Shown here: positions 8,575 through 16,354 of the stretch, piece after piece
How positions within the stretch are numbered: position 1 is the stretch's first letter
Layout of the letters: the number at the start of each line of letters is the position of its first letter
From: Confluentibacter flavum
GTDB taxonomy: Bacteria > Bacteroidota > Bacteroidia > Flavobacteriales > Flavobacteriaceae
Length of the DNA stretch: 64,000 nucleotides
NCBI RefSeq assembly: GCF_002843175.1
Contig: NZ_PJEO01000014.1
Coordinates: forward strand, 124,001 to 188,000
Reading direction: 5' to 3'
The notes under the pieces: generated by a model
Seen by the model: only the letters and a program-made list of their open reading frames with translations
Databases searched by the model: none
Told to the model about the DNA's origin: nothing
Program-made: the position numbers and the translations under genes

Positions 8575-9945
8575 TTATATGTCCTTGTTTCCTATTTTGA
8601 AACTATTGATGTAACCAATAGGGTCTTTAGCATCGTATTTGGTACCATCTATAAAATCTGTTGTAACTGGTTTGTAACCGTCAGTATTTGGAACATCGGC
8701 TACAGGCATATGACCTTCTTTCACTAAGATATCAGCGGCTTTTTTCCAGATATCAGGGCGATAAATATCCTTAATGGTTTCTTCGTACCAAGCAGCTGGT
8801 TTCGCTTCAGGAATTTGTCCCCAACGACGCATTTGGGTTAAGAACCAAATACCATCAGAATAGAAAGGATAGGTTGCATTGTATTTGTAAAATACGTTGA
8901 AATCTGGTAAATCACGTTTATCACCTTTTTCAAATTCAAAAGTACCTGTCATAGAGTTTGCCAAAACCGCTTCATCGGCTCCAACATATTGTGACATCGA
9001 TAATATTTTTACTGCTTCAACTCTGTTGCTTGGTTCATCCAACCATTTTCCTGCTCTAATTAATGCTTTTGTAACCGCAATAGCTGTATTCGGATTCTCT
9101 TCAACAAATTTTTTGGTCATAACAAACACCTTTTCAGGATTGTTTTTCCAGATATCATAATTGGTTACCACTGGCACACCAATACCTTTAAATACCGCTT
9201 GTTGATTCCAAGGCTCGCCTACGCAATATCCATAAATGGTTCCAGCTTCCAATGTTGCTGGCATTTGTGGCGGCGGTGTCACAGACAGTAAAACATCGGC
9301 ATCAATTTGTCCTTGTACATTATCCGCTGTGTACATACCTGGGTTGATTCCAGCTGCTGCTAACCAATATCTTATTTCATAATTATGTGTGGATACGGGA
9401 AACACCATCCCCATTTTAAATGGTTTTCCTGAATTTTTATATTGCGTAATTACAGGTTTTAAAGCATCCGCTTTGATAGGGTGAATGGGTTTTCCATCAG
9501 AATCAACCGGTACATTTGGTTTCATTTTAGACCAAACATCGTTTGAAACCGTAATGGCATTACCATTTAAGTCCATTGAAAAAGGCGTTACCAATTCCGC
9601 TTGTCTACCAAAACCAGCACCAGCCGCAATGGGTTGGCCTGCTAGCATATGAGCTCCGTCTAACTGCCCGTCGATAACACGGTCTAGAATATTTTTCCAG
9701 TTTGATTGTGCTTCTACGGACACAAATAAACCTTCGTCTTCAAAAAAACCTTTTTCTTTAGCGATGGCCAACGGCGCCATATCTGTTAATTTGATAAACC
9801 CAAAAGTTAATTGTGGTTTTTCAATCGTTAATTTGCTTTCTACAGTTTCTGTTGCGGCTTCTTTCTTTTCAGCTTTGCCTCCACAAGAAAATAACACCAC
9901 AGAAAGAGAAAAAAGTAATGATGCTTTTGTAATTAGTGTTTTCAT
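8575..9945 (-). CDS. nrtA: nitrate/nitrite-type ABC transporter substrate-binding lipoprotein (NrtA/CmpA-like)
   Basis: 456 residues with a lipoprotein signal ([23 protein letters not shown], lipobox LFSC) and an acidic/Lys linker to about residue 45. The NrtA/CmpA fold follows: [23 protein letters not shown] at its start, [18 protein letters not shown], the TPPPQMP loop, and [13 protein letters not shown], all hallmarks of this subfamily. It is the first gene of the importer operon, with the dyad TAAGTATTTATACTTA 23 bp upstream of its ATG. Bicarbonate is the alternative ligand of the family, but the nitrate context makes nitrate more likely. Confidence 0.9.
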   Translation of the reverse strand: MKTLITKASLLFSLSVVLFSCGGKAEKKEAATETVESKLTIEKPQLTFGFIKLTDMAPLAIAKEKGFFEDEGLFVSVEAQSNWKNILDRVIDGQLDGAHMLAGQPIAAGAGFGRQAELVTPFSMDLNGNAITVSNDVWSKMKPNVPVDSDGKPIHPIKADALKPVITQYKNSGKPFKMGMVFPVSTHNYEIRYWLAAAGINPGMYTADNVQGQIDADVLLSVTPPPQMPATLEAGTIYGYCVGEPWNQQAVFKGIGVPVVTNYDIWKNNPEKVFVMTKKFVEENPNTAIAVTKALIRAGKWLDEPSNRVEAVKILSMSQYVGADEAVLANSMTGTFEFEKGDKRDLPDFNVFYKYNATYPFYSDGIWFLTQMRRWGQIPEAKPAAWYEETIKDIYRPDIWKKAADILVKEGHMPVADVPNTDGYKPVTTDFIDGTKYDAKDPIGYINSFKIGNKDI

Positions 9946-9967
9946 TTTTTGATTATTTAAAGTTAAC

Positions 9968-9983
9968 TAAGTATTTATACTTA
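9968..9983. promoter_or_regulatory. candidate FNR-type operator upstream of nrtA
   Basis: TAAGTATTTATACTTA: half-sites TAAGTA and TACTTA separated by 4 bp. Upstream in the minus direction, TATATTTG (9998-9991) matches the -7 box and lies 7 bp from the dyad, the same layout as at the globin gene. A convincing -33 partner for that box was not found. Confidence 0.65.
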
Positions 9984-10020
9984 TTTTTGACAAATATATA
10001 AGTAGTTTGAAATAATTTTT

Positions 10021-10034
10021 ATGGTTATAACCAT
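10021..10034. promoter_or_regulatory. perfect 14-bp palindrome upstream of nrtA
   Basis: ATGGTTATAACCAT is its own reverse complement. It lies in the nrtA/cytochrome gap about 76 bp upstream of the nrtA start. It may be an additional regulator site, for example for the NarL-like protein, but no second copy was found here. The rest of this 259-bp gap is AT-rich and holds the arms CTAAGTA (10151-10157) and TACTTAG (10173-10179). Confidence 0.35.
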
Positions 10035-10204
10035 TTACAAACAACTTTTTAAACCACTAAAAAACATGCTAAAAAACATAATTATTACGTATATTATTGT
10101 TATACATACAATTAAAACAATCGTGGTGTCAAGTTTTAATACTAAATTTTCTAAGTATTTTTTTTATTTAATTACTTAGTATTACTAATTAAAGAAGAGA
10201 AGAA

Positions 10205-10912
10205 TTATTTTTCTAGCGACTTCAACCATTCATCTTGAGACAAACCAATATATTTTTTAATGGTTCCATAAGGATCCTCACTTCCTTTGAAATAATCATG
10301 AATCGTTTTCATTGGAATAGTGTCCTTTAGTTTGGTTGGTACGTTATAGGTATGGTTGCCATGGAAATCATGACATTGAATACAGGTAAACCATTCCTCA
10401 TTAGCAATTAGTGTTTTATGATCTATATCAAGTGGATCATTCTCTACTTCTAATTTTTGATGGCAATTCATACAGTAATCAATAGAAGGCACCGTAACAC
10501 GTTCTGCATGATGTTCAGAATGGCAAGTAATACATGTTCTAGCGTCTATTTGCTTTACAGCTTCCTTAAAACGAGGTTCTGAAAATCGGTAATTTGGATG
10601 ACGATCATTTGGTCTGTCATGGCATCCCAAACAATTATTCAAAGTAACATCTTGTGTCCCAAAGTCAACACTGTTTTTTCTGGCACCAACAACATGCGAC
10701 ATATTTGATTGTACTTGCTGTAGAAGATTCCCTTTAGCATCTGCATGGCAGGTAAAACAAGATAAATCCTCATGACCAGAATTCATAGGCCCCAGTGAGA
10801 TATATGTTTCTGAGGATTCCCTGGTAAAGAAATAGAAAATCGAAATCCCCAAAACCAAACCAATGATGCCTCCTAAAAATTGTCTTTTTCTTAACGGACT
10901 TACTTTAAACAT
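10205..10912 (-). CDS. membrane-anchored pentaheme cytochrome c (cytochrome c3/NapC-like)
   Basis: 235 residues. An N-terminal anchor (FLGGIIGLVLGISIFYFF, about 10-28) is uncleaved or a signal-anchor, followed by a periplasmic domain with five CxxCH motifs: CFTCH, CLGCH, CITCH, CMNCH and CIQCH, plus extra histidines (HSEHH, HDFHGNH) that can be axial ligands. It resembles small cytochrome c3-family or NapC/NirT-like donors. It closes the redox cluster but is separated from the upstream reductase gene by a 193-bp gap full of repeats and a possible terminator, so it may be transcribed separately. A role in quinol or NADH electron delivery to periplasmic acceptors is inferred. Confidence 0.85.
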   Translation of the reverse strand: MFKVSPLRKRQFLGGIIGLVLGISIFYFFTRESSETYISLGPMNSGHEDLSCFTCHADAKGNLLQQVQSNMSHVVGARKNSVDFGTQDVTLNNCLGCHDRPNDRHPNYRFSEPRFKEAVKQIDARTCITCHSEHHAERVTVPSIDYCMNCHQKLEVENDPLDIDHKTLIANEEWFTCIQCHDFHGNHTYNVPTKLKDTIPMKTIHDYFKGSEDPYGTIKKYIGLSQDEWLKSLEK

Positions 10913-10929
10913 AAAAATTAAATTTATAT

Positions 10930-11034
10930 CAAATAAAGAATTTTTTGAAACGAACTATCTTCGAGGCAGAGCCATAGAGGTATTTCGCTCGTTTCATTTT
11001 GACCTTCGGGCCAAAAATCAAAATTCTCTATTTG
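10930..11034. repeat. MITE-like nested inverted repeat
   Basis: About 105 bp with outer arms CAAATAAAGAATTTT (10930-10944) and AAAATTCTCTATTTG (11020-11034), 14 of 15 complementary. Inner arms are GAAACGA (10947-10953) and TCGTTTC (10989-10995). It has no coding capacity and sits in the gap between the reductase and pentaheme genes. Confidence 0.55.
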
Positions 11035-11035
11035 G

Positions 11036-11055
11036 ATTCCCGTTTTCACGGGAAT
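11036..11055. repeat. ATTCC/GGAAT intergenic hairpin
   Basis: Perfect 8-bp arms ATTCCCGT and ACGGGAAT around TTTC, followed by GACA as in other copies of the family. Confidence 0.6.
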
Positions 11056-11072
11056 GACAATTTCAATGGAAA

Positions 11073-11093
11073 CCCCGACGCAAAGCGTCGAGG
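11073..11093 (-). terminator. possible terminator after the reductase gene
   Basis: GC-rich hairpin with CGACGC (11076-11081) and GCGTCG (11085-11090) around a 3-nt loop, flanked by CCC and AGG that partly extend the stem. It starts about 13 bp after the stop of the gene ending at 11106 and is followed by only three T on the minus strand, so it is a weak terminator or another repeat. Confidence 0.4.
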
Positions 11094-11105
11094 AATTCTT
11101 TTCGA

Positions 11106-12134
11106 TTAAAACTCCAGAACAACTGCTTCGCTTTCCGGATAACTGATACAGGTTAAAATATGGCCTTTAGCTATGTCTTCTTCGCTTAAAAAGTGACCTT
11201 CAATCATTTTAATGTCCCCAGAAACACATGTAGCTTTACATGTAGAACACATACCAGCCCTGCATGAATAAGGCAAAACAATGTTATCTGACATGGCTTG
11301 TTGCAATATCGATTTATCGCCTCTTACTTTAATTTGGTGTATTTTGCCTCCTAATTTTATGGTAACATCGCTAATTAAGTCTTTACCAAACATTTTGACA
11401 ATTGGACTTTTAAAGACTTCTATCTTTATTTTTTCTCTAGAAATGCCGTTGTCCCTTAAAATTTCCTTCACCTTTTCCATATAGCCAAACGGTCCACATA
11501 TCATATAAACATAATCACCATAAAAAAGGCCATGTTTTAAGAAAATTTCATCAATAAGTTCTTTTGTTGCCAATCCAGAATGATAATTATTATCATTCTT
11601 ATTTAGGGATGACACAATATGTTCAACATGAAAATTATCAGGGTACTTGTTTTCAATAGCCATTATTTCATTTTTAAAAATAATGGACTCGATATCCCTA
11701 TTCGCATAAACCAATAATACTTTTGAATTGGGCTCGTTTACCAAAACCGATTCAGCAATGGAATAGATTGGAGTAATACCACTTCCCCCTGCAAACAACA
11801 CATATTGCTTTTGTGAGGTTTTATTGGGCTCAATGTAAAAGGAACCCCCAGGTTTATCGGTTTCTAGTGTATCGCCCACTTTAATGTGATCATGTATATA
11901 ATTAGAAACCAATCCTTTTTCTACGCGTTTTATGGTGATTTTTAAATCCTTATCCGTATATGGATTGCTGCTGAACGAATACGCCCTTTTATGCACAACA
12001 TTATCTATAGGCACATGAATGGTTAAAAATTGCCCTGGCTTATAAGATAGCTTCTTAAAGATATTTCCGTTTTTGAAACTCAAGCTTAATGCATCATCTG
12101 TTTCCCTTATAATATTTTTTATCTGAAGTTTCAT
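11106..12134 (-). CDS. NAD(P)H-dependent FAD/2Fe-2S oxidoreductase (PaaE/FNR-type)
   Basis: 342 residues in three domains. The FAD-binding barrel is at 1-100 (RAYSFSSNPY, the RxYS flavin motif). The NAD(P)-binding Rossmann domain is at about 105-235 (FAGGSGITPIYSIAESVL and CGPFGYMEKV). The plant-type 2Fe-2S ferredoxin is at about 255-342, with cysteines in YSCRAGMCSTCKATC and a fourth in ILTCISYP. It passes electrons from NAD(P)H to a partner. The gene follows the heme-b-like membrane gene by 20 bp, and a free globin is nearby. It could reduce the globin, like a split flavohemoglobin, or the membrane cytochrome. No phenylacetate genes are present, so PaaE itself is unlikely. Confidence 0.9.
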   Translation of the reverse strand: MKLQIKNIIRETDDALSLSFKNGNIFKKLSYKPGQFLTIHVPIDNVVHKRAYSFSSNPYTDKDLKITIKRVEKGLVSNYIHDHIKVGDTLETDKPGGSFYIEPNKTSQKQYVLFAGGSGITPIYSIAESVLVNEPNSKVLLVYANRDIESIIFKNEIMAIENKYPDNFHVEHIVSSLNKNDNNYHSGLATKELIDEIFLKHGLFYGDYVYMICGPFGYMEKVKEILRDNGISREKIKIEVFKSPIVKMFGKDLISDVTIKLGGKIHQIKVRGDKSILQQAMSDNIVLPYSCRAGMCSTCKATCVSGDIKMIEGHFLSEEDIAKGHILTCISYPESEAVVLEF

Positions 12135-12154
12135 GGATTAGAATTTTAAAACTA

Positions 12155-12634
12155 TTATTTATAATAAAAAACCACGCCTATGTGAAAGAACATGACTATG
12201 GTGACCGTGATAGACAATGCCACATGCGCAATCATCCAACCTTTAAATAACCAATCACTATTGTTTTTAATGACATCCAAATTGAGATAACCCAATAATG
12301 TATTTGAAAAAAACACATATGAAAAAAACAACAAATACCCATAACCAAAACCCATGCTGTGGAAGTAAAATAGTAACGGACTCAATGCGGCAGCCCATTT
12401 ATGAATGAGCAACATGGTTTGTGCATTTTTCCTGAATTTTTTTATGATTCTGCTTAAGGTTAGAAGCCACTGTAATGTTATAAATAGTGCTAGTCCTAAT
12501 CCAGACCAACGCTTATACATCTCGTCTTGCTGCAAGGTTTTAAGCCATGTCCATTCTATTTTTAAAAAAAACTGCAAAAAAAACAGAGACAGTAATATTA
12601 AGCCCAGTAGTGTAGATTTGTTGTTTTTTAACAT
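12155..12634 (-). CDS. small heme-b-like integral membrane protein (ferric-reductase-like)
   Basis: 159 residues, mostly hydrophobic with about four membrane spans (7-25, 45-62, 78-110, 130-155). Histidines occur in or near the spans (LIHKW, YFHSMG, AHVALS, FFHIGV), a pattern compatible with two b-heme pairs as in ferric reductase-like or cytochrome b561-like proteins. It lies 20 bp before the FAD/2Fe-2S reductase gene in one probable transcript. The likely role is moving electrons from the cytosolic reductase across the membrane to periplasmic c-type hemes. Function is inferred from layout. Confidence 0.7.
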   Translation of the reverse strand: MLKNNKSTLLGLILLSLFFLQFFLKIEWTWLKTLQQDEMYKRWSGLGLALFITLQWLLTLSRIIKKFRKNAQTMLLIHKWAAALSPLLFYFHSMGFGYGYLLFFSYVFFSNTLLGYLNLDVIKNNSDWLFKGWMIAHVALSITVTIVMFFHIGVVFYYK

Positions 12635-12695
12635 ATTAATGCCAACGCTTTGGTCTTTAATTCAAAGGATTTGAATAGCCCTCTATTCTGGACAA

Positions 12696-13520
12696 TTATT
12701 TTACTACGATTAATTTTTTCATGGTTTCATAGGATGTTAATTTCCTAACACTATCCAAAAACACTTCAGCCGTTGGCAAATATTTACCTTCTTGTGGCCA
12801 TTTATTGCCTATCTCAGGTTTCTCACTATTAATGAATGCTTCCACCTCGCTTAAATATTCTTTGTACGTATCTATAGTGCCTTTAGCATAAGAATCCAAT
12901 ATCGCCACGGTTTCTTTATAGCTCAGGGAGTCTTTTGGATATTGCCACGTGGTTGCTCCCATAACATCCCCAAGTTTCCAATCCGTTTTAGGTGATTGCT
13001 TATGGTCATTATGGCACGTGACACATGCAGCCGCACTTGCTAAATCAGCAAACATAGCGGTATGCAACTTGGTATCCTCTTCATAGAAAAATTCTGGTTT
13101 TTGGCTCACTTTTATTTTTTCGAATAATTCAGCTTGTTTACCAACAAATTTATTGGCGGCATTTACTGGAAAATCTGAACCTAAATACAAACCAAGTGGC
13201 ACAGGACTCTTTTGAATACTTGTTGCAATACCTCTTAAAAATAAAGCCGGTAATGGACCAGCTTCCACATCATCCTTTCTCCAATCTTCATCAAACTTCA
13301 TTCCTTGTAATTTGCCTTTACCCACAATCGCTGATGTATATAAAGTTCTGGTAATATCATTTTCTTTTGCTACCATTTCTAATACTTCATCTACCGAAAA
13401 TACAGGTTCATCAACTGACGAACTTGATTTCTCTTCCGGAACACCTCCACATGAGGTTAAAAAGACATTAATGGCTAATGCAAAAACGCTTATAAACGAA
13501 AACTGTTTTTTACTTTTCAT
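12696..13520 (-). CDS. DUF3365 (Tll0287-like) c-type heme lipoprotein
   Basis: 274 residues with a lipoprotein signal ending at LTSC (about residue 24) and one heme-binding CVTCH motif (about residue 163) followed by the DUF3365 hallmark DWKLGDVMGATTW. The Tll0287-like fold holds a single c heme and is thought to serve redox sensing or transfer. The gene sits between globin and the heme-b-like membrane gene, with 61 bp to the latter. It is exported, so it would meet the membrane cytochrome on the periplasmic side. Confidence 0.85.
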   Translation of the reverse strand: MKSKKQFSFISVFALAINVFLTSCGGVPEEKSSSSVDEPVFSVDEVLEMVAKENDITRTLYTSAIVGKGKLQGMKFDEDWRKDDVEAGPLPALFLRGIATSIQKSPVPLGLYLGSDFPVNAANKFVGKQAELFEKIKVSQKPEFFYEEDTKLHTAMFADLASAAACVTCHNDHKQSPKTDWKLGDVMGATTWQYPKDSLSYKETVAILDSYAKGTIDTYKEYLSEVEAFINSEKPEIGNKWPQEGKYLPTAEVFLDSVRKLTSYETMKKLIVVK

Positions 13521-13643
13521 ATATGTGAAATTTATTGGTTATTTATTGGTATATGGTATCGCTCAATTTTCATCCGTGTTTGTTTGCACAAACTTTTTAT
13601 TAATGGCGATTTCATAATATGGTTTATTTTTTAAGATTATCAA

Positions 13644-14063
13644 TTAGTTTTGGTATGAAGCATCTATCATAACAGTAGTCATCGTTCCATAAACTGCGGC
13701 CCAAGCTTCTTTAACCTCTGGCGTGAAATCATCACCCAAGCCTACTTTCAATGTATCTAACAATGCAGCACCAACTGTATTATAATGAGATGGTTCTACT
13801 TTATAATCTACATGCCTTTTTCCTAAATTTTGCAAAACAGGCACTAATGCTTCAAGATTGCTTAACCCGGCAACCGCAGCGGCTAGCATAGTCATTAACT
13901 TATTACCTTGAACTTTCATCGCCTCTTCGCTATTAGGAAACAATGCTTTTAATGTGGGGTCTAATTCAAATAATTTCGAGTAAAATATCTCAGCTGCTGT
14001 TGCCGCAATTGGTTTTACTTTTTCAAATGAATCTTGTACGAGCGTGATTGTTTTTTGTTCCAT
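13644..14063 (-). CDS. single-domain bacterial globin (Vgb/flavohemoglobin-like)
   Basis: 139 residues, a lone globin domain. The NO-dioxygenase signature is visible: Tyr B10 in AEIFYSKLFELDP, Gln E7 in MKVQGNKLM, and the proximal His F8 in LGKRHVDYKVEPSHYNTVG. Flavohemoglobins attach an FAD/NAD reductase to such a domain. Here a separate reductase lies three genes downstream. The probable role is NO (or O2) binding and NO oxidation to nitrate. A perfect dyad TAAGTATTAATACTTA lies 38 bp upstream of the start, so it is likely controlled together with the nitrate genes. Confidence 0.93.
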   Translation of the reverse strand: MEQKTITLVQDSFEKVKPIAATAAEIFYSKLFELDPTLKALFPNSEEAMKVQGNKLMTMLAAAVAGLSNLEALVPVLQNLGKRHVDYKVEPSHYNTVGAALLDTLKVGLGDDFTPEVKEAWAAVYGTMTTVMIDASYQN

Positions 14064-14100
14064 TTTATTATTATTAGTGGTTGTTAAGTTTACCTACAAA

Positions 14101-14116
14101 TAAGTATTAATACTTA
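14101..14116. promoter_or_regulatory. candidate FNR-type operator upstream of the globin gene
   Basis: TAAGTATTAATACTTA, a perfect 16-bp palindrome and the best match to the shared motif. On the minus strand TATTTTTG (14131-14124) matches the -7 box and lies 7 bp before the dyad, so the dyad would cover the transcription start. Confidence 0.7.
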
Positions 14117-14167
14117 TTTTGAGCAAAAATAAAAGGAGTTTATTAGAATAATAATGAAATAAGGCAG

Positions 14168-14188
14168 TGTAAAAAAAGTTTTTTTACA
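14168..14188. repeat. perfect AT-rich dyad in the globin/FNR gap
   Basis: TGTAAAAAAA, G, TTTTTTTACA: 10-bp arms around one base. It lies between the globin promoter and the terminator of the regulator gene. It could be a second half of that terminator region or a curved upstream element; no relative was found. Confidence 0.4.
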
Positions 14189-14198
14189 TGCAAAAAAC

Positions 14199-14219
14199 TA
14201 CAGAAACGCAGTTTCTGTA
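14199..14219 (-). terminator. intrinsic terminator of the FNR-type regulator gene
   Basis: Perfect 9-bp stem TACAGAAAC and GTTTCTGTA with loop GCA. On the minus strand it is followed by GTTTTTTG, and it lies about 65 bp past the stop of the regulator gene. Confidence 0.7.
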
Positions 14220-14284
14220 TAAAAAAAGCAAGTAGATTTTATATATTACCCTGAAAAATAAAAATAAGTACGTAGTAATGAAGA

Positions 14285-15043
14285 TTAGCTATCTAAGAAG
14301 TAGTTATGCTCGCTAATCTCTTTTTTAAGAAGTTCAATGTTATTAATACCTATTCTTTTGCCTTTTGCAATAATTAGGTGTTCCTTTTTTAAGATTGAAA
14401 ATATACGTATGACTTGTTCTTCGGTAGTCCCTGCATAATCCGCGTATTCCTTTCTACTTAAAACAACATTTAAAAAGCCTTTGTTCTCTCCAAACTTTCT
14501 ATTAATATATAATAAGGTATCAATAACCCGTTCCCTAACGGTCATTTGGGAAAGTGACTTTACTTTTGATTCACTTTTATTGAGCTCATTAGCATAAAAC
14601 AGCATCATATCGTACGTAAACTCAGGGTTTTTGTAAAGCGCTTTTTGTAAACTGCTCTTAGAAAAATAGCAAAGCAAGGTATCTTCAAGAGCAATGGCCC
14701 CAATAGAATAATACTCCTCTGTTCCAAAACCTCTGTGTCCTATAATTTCGCCTTCCTTTGCAAATCTTACTATTTGCTCCCTGCCATTTATGCCCGTTCT
14801 AAAAACTTTCACCTTGCCTCTTAACACAAAGAAAAGTCCATTTACCGGTGCGCCTTCCATAATGAATTGCTGTCCTTTTTTACAACGAAGATTGTTTTTC
14901 TCATAAGGAAGGTCAGAAGTAGAGAGCGACGTATAATTTCGTTTTATCAAACAAGATCCATTTTCACAAATACTACACCCCAACCCAGAGAAAGGTCGTC
15001 TGACTACATTAGATTGATGTGATTTTGCTATTTCAGAATCCAT
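14285..15043 (-). CDS. FNR-type Crp/Fnr family transcription regulator with Fe-S-like cysteines
   Basis: 252 residues. Cysteines lie at 23, 26 and 31 (GCSICENGSC) and at 125 (LLCYFS), close in spacing to the four [4Fe-4S] ligands of E. coli FNR (20, 23, 29, 122). A cyclic-nucleotide-type barrel covers about 50-150 (FFVLRGKVKVFRTG), then the dimer helix, then a winged helix-turn-helix with recognition helix TTEEQVIR. Relative to FNR (VETISR), the glutamate and final arginine are kept and the serine is isoleucine. It is divergent from moeA and has a copy of the shared dyad in its own promoter. An O2- or NO-sensing regulator of the nitrate/NO genes is the natural inference. Confidence 0.87.
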   Translation of the reverse strand: MDSEIAKSHQSNVVRRPFSGLGCSICENGSCLIKRNYTSLSTSDLPYEKNNLRCKKGQQFIMEGAPVNGLFFVLRGKVKVFRTGINGREQIVRFAKEGEIIGHRGFGTEEYYSIGAIALEDTLLCYFSKSSLQKALYKNPEFTYDMMLFYANELNKSESKVKSLSQMTVRERVIDTLLYINRKFGENKGFLNVVLSRKEYADYAGTTEEQVIRIFSILKKEHLIIAKGKRIGINNIELLKKEISEHNYFLDS

Positions 15044-15078
15044 AACGCTTTAAAATAATCATGTGCATGAAACAAATA

Positions 15079-15094
15079 TACGTATTAATACTTA
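15079..15094. promoter_or_regulatory. candidate FNR-type operator in the regulator/moeA gap
   Basis: TACGTATTAATACTTA, one base off the perfect palindrome at 14101. On the minus strand it abuts TATATTTG (15080-15073), sharing two bases, as at the MFS and nirB promoters. A further half-site TACTTA lies at 15109-15114 towards moeA. Confidence 0.6.
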
Positions 15095-15117
15095 TATTTT
15101 TATAAAAATACTTATTT

Positions 15118-15150
15118 TTTGTAAAAAATATTAAATTTTCGTTATGTTTG
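15118..15150 (+). promoter_or_regulatory. Bacteroidetes-type promoter of the Moco operon
   Basis: TTTG (15118-15121) and TATGTTTG (15143-15150) match the -33 and -7 consensus with a 21-bp spacer. Transcription would start about 15155-15157, leaving a leader of only some 13 bases before the moeA ATG at 15170. Confidence 0.6.
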
Positions 15151-15169
15151 TATATATATAACGATTTGT

Positions 15170-16348
15170 ATGATTTCCATTATTGAGGCCATAAACCTAG
15201 TTAAAAGCAAAAGCAAACCTTTAGCAAAAGAAACTGTATTCCCTATTGAAAAATCTGGTGGTTACTTGTTGTATAAAGATGTTTTCTCACCTATAAATAT
15301 GCCACCGTTCAGGCAATCGGCCATGGATGGTTATGCGTTAAATTTACATGACAGTTTTATATACACTATTATTGGGGAAGTAAAGGCTGGCGATGACAAT
15401 CAACCCATTTTGAAACAAGGTGAAGCGGTACGTATTTTTACTGGTGCTGCGGTTCCCGATACTGCCAATGCCGTTATTATGCAAGAAAAAGTGGTGACAA
15501 ATGGCTCTGAATTGGTTATAGAAAATCAATTACCCAAAAACCATAACATTCGTGCCATTGGAGAACAAGTAAAAAAAGGTGATTTGGCACTTGCAAAAGA
15601 CACCAAATTAACGCCAGCTGCTATTGGTTATTTAGCTTCTTTAGGTATCTCACATGTATCCGTCTATAAAAAACCATCTATTGCGTTGCTCACAACTGGC
15701 AACGAACTTATTGACGCTGGTCAGGAGTTAAGTTATGGAAAAATATACGAGAGCAATTCGAAAATGCTTCAAAATGCCCTTTATAATTTAAAGTTTTACG
15801 ACCTCCATTTTCATAAAGTTGAAGACATTTATGAAAAAACACTCGCAACGTTACATGAGGTTATTTTACAACATGACTTGGTGATTATTACGGGTGGTAT
15901 TTCGGTTGGGGATTATGATTTTGTTGGGAAAGCGCTTCATGAATTACAAGTTGAAGAACATTTTTACACCGTAAAACAAAAACCTGGAAAGCCATTATTC
16001 TTTGGAACGAAAAACAACACGCTTATTTTTGCCCTTCCCGGAAATCCCGCAGCAGCTTTAACGTGTTTTTATGCTTATGTGTATGTGGCATTGCAAAAAA
16101 TGATGAATAATGATGTTATAGAACTACCGCGAGTAAAAGCGAAATCTCTTTCTAATTTTAAAAAGTTTGGTGATAGACCACAATTTTTAAAAGCGATTTA
16201 TAATGACAATCAAGTTGAAATTTTAGAAGGACAAAGTTCTGCCATGCAACAAACTTTTGCCTTAGCTAATGCTTTGGTATTTATGCCTGAGGATATTGAA
16301 AATATTGAAATTGGCAATACTGTAGACGTTATTCTCTTACCAAATTAA
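15170..16348 (+). CDS. moeA: molybdopterin molybdenumtransferase MoeA
   Basis: 392 residues, the usual length. The N-terminal region holds PPFRQSAMDGYAL, the central MoaB-like domain holds ALLTTGNELIDAG and IITGGISVGDYDFVGKAL, followed by KPGKPLFFGT and ALPGNPAAALTCFYAYV, all MoeA hallmarks. The enzyme inserts molybdate into adenylylated molybdopterin. It is the first gene of a ten-gene Moco operon and divergent from the FNR-type regulator. Confidence 0.96.
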   Translation: MISIIEAINLVKSKSKPLAKETVFPIEKSGGYLLYKDVFSPINMPPFRQSAMDGYALNLHDSFIYTIIGEVKAGDDNQPILKQGEAVRIFTGAAVPDTANAVIMQEKVVTNGSELVIENQLPKNHNIRAIGEQVKKGDLALAKDTKLTPAAIGYLASLGISHVSVYKKPSIALLTTGNELIDAGQELSYGKIYESNSKMLQNALYNLKFYDLHFHKVEDIYEKTLATLHEVILQHDLVIITGGISVGDYDFVGKALHELQVEEHFYTVKQKPGKPLFFGTKNNTLIFALPGNPAAALTCFYAYVYVALQKMMNNDVIELPRVKAKSLSNFKKFGDRPQFLKAIYNDNQVEILEGQSSAMQQTFALANALVFMPEDIENIEIGNTVDVILLPN

Positions 16349-16354
16349 AAAATT

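Noticed and set aside
10863-11057. 64-residue plus-strand frame over the pentaheme start and the MITE-like element
   Set aside because: Its codons come from repeat DNA and antisense of the cytochrome gene; there is no family resemblance.
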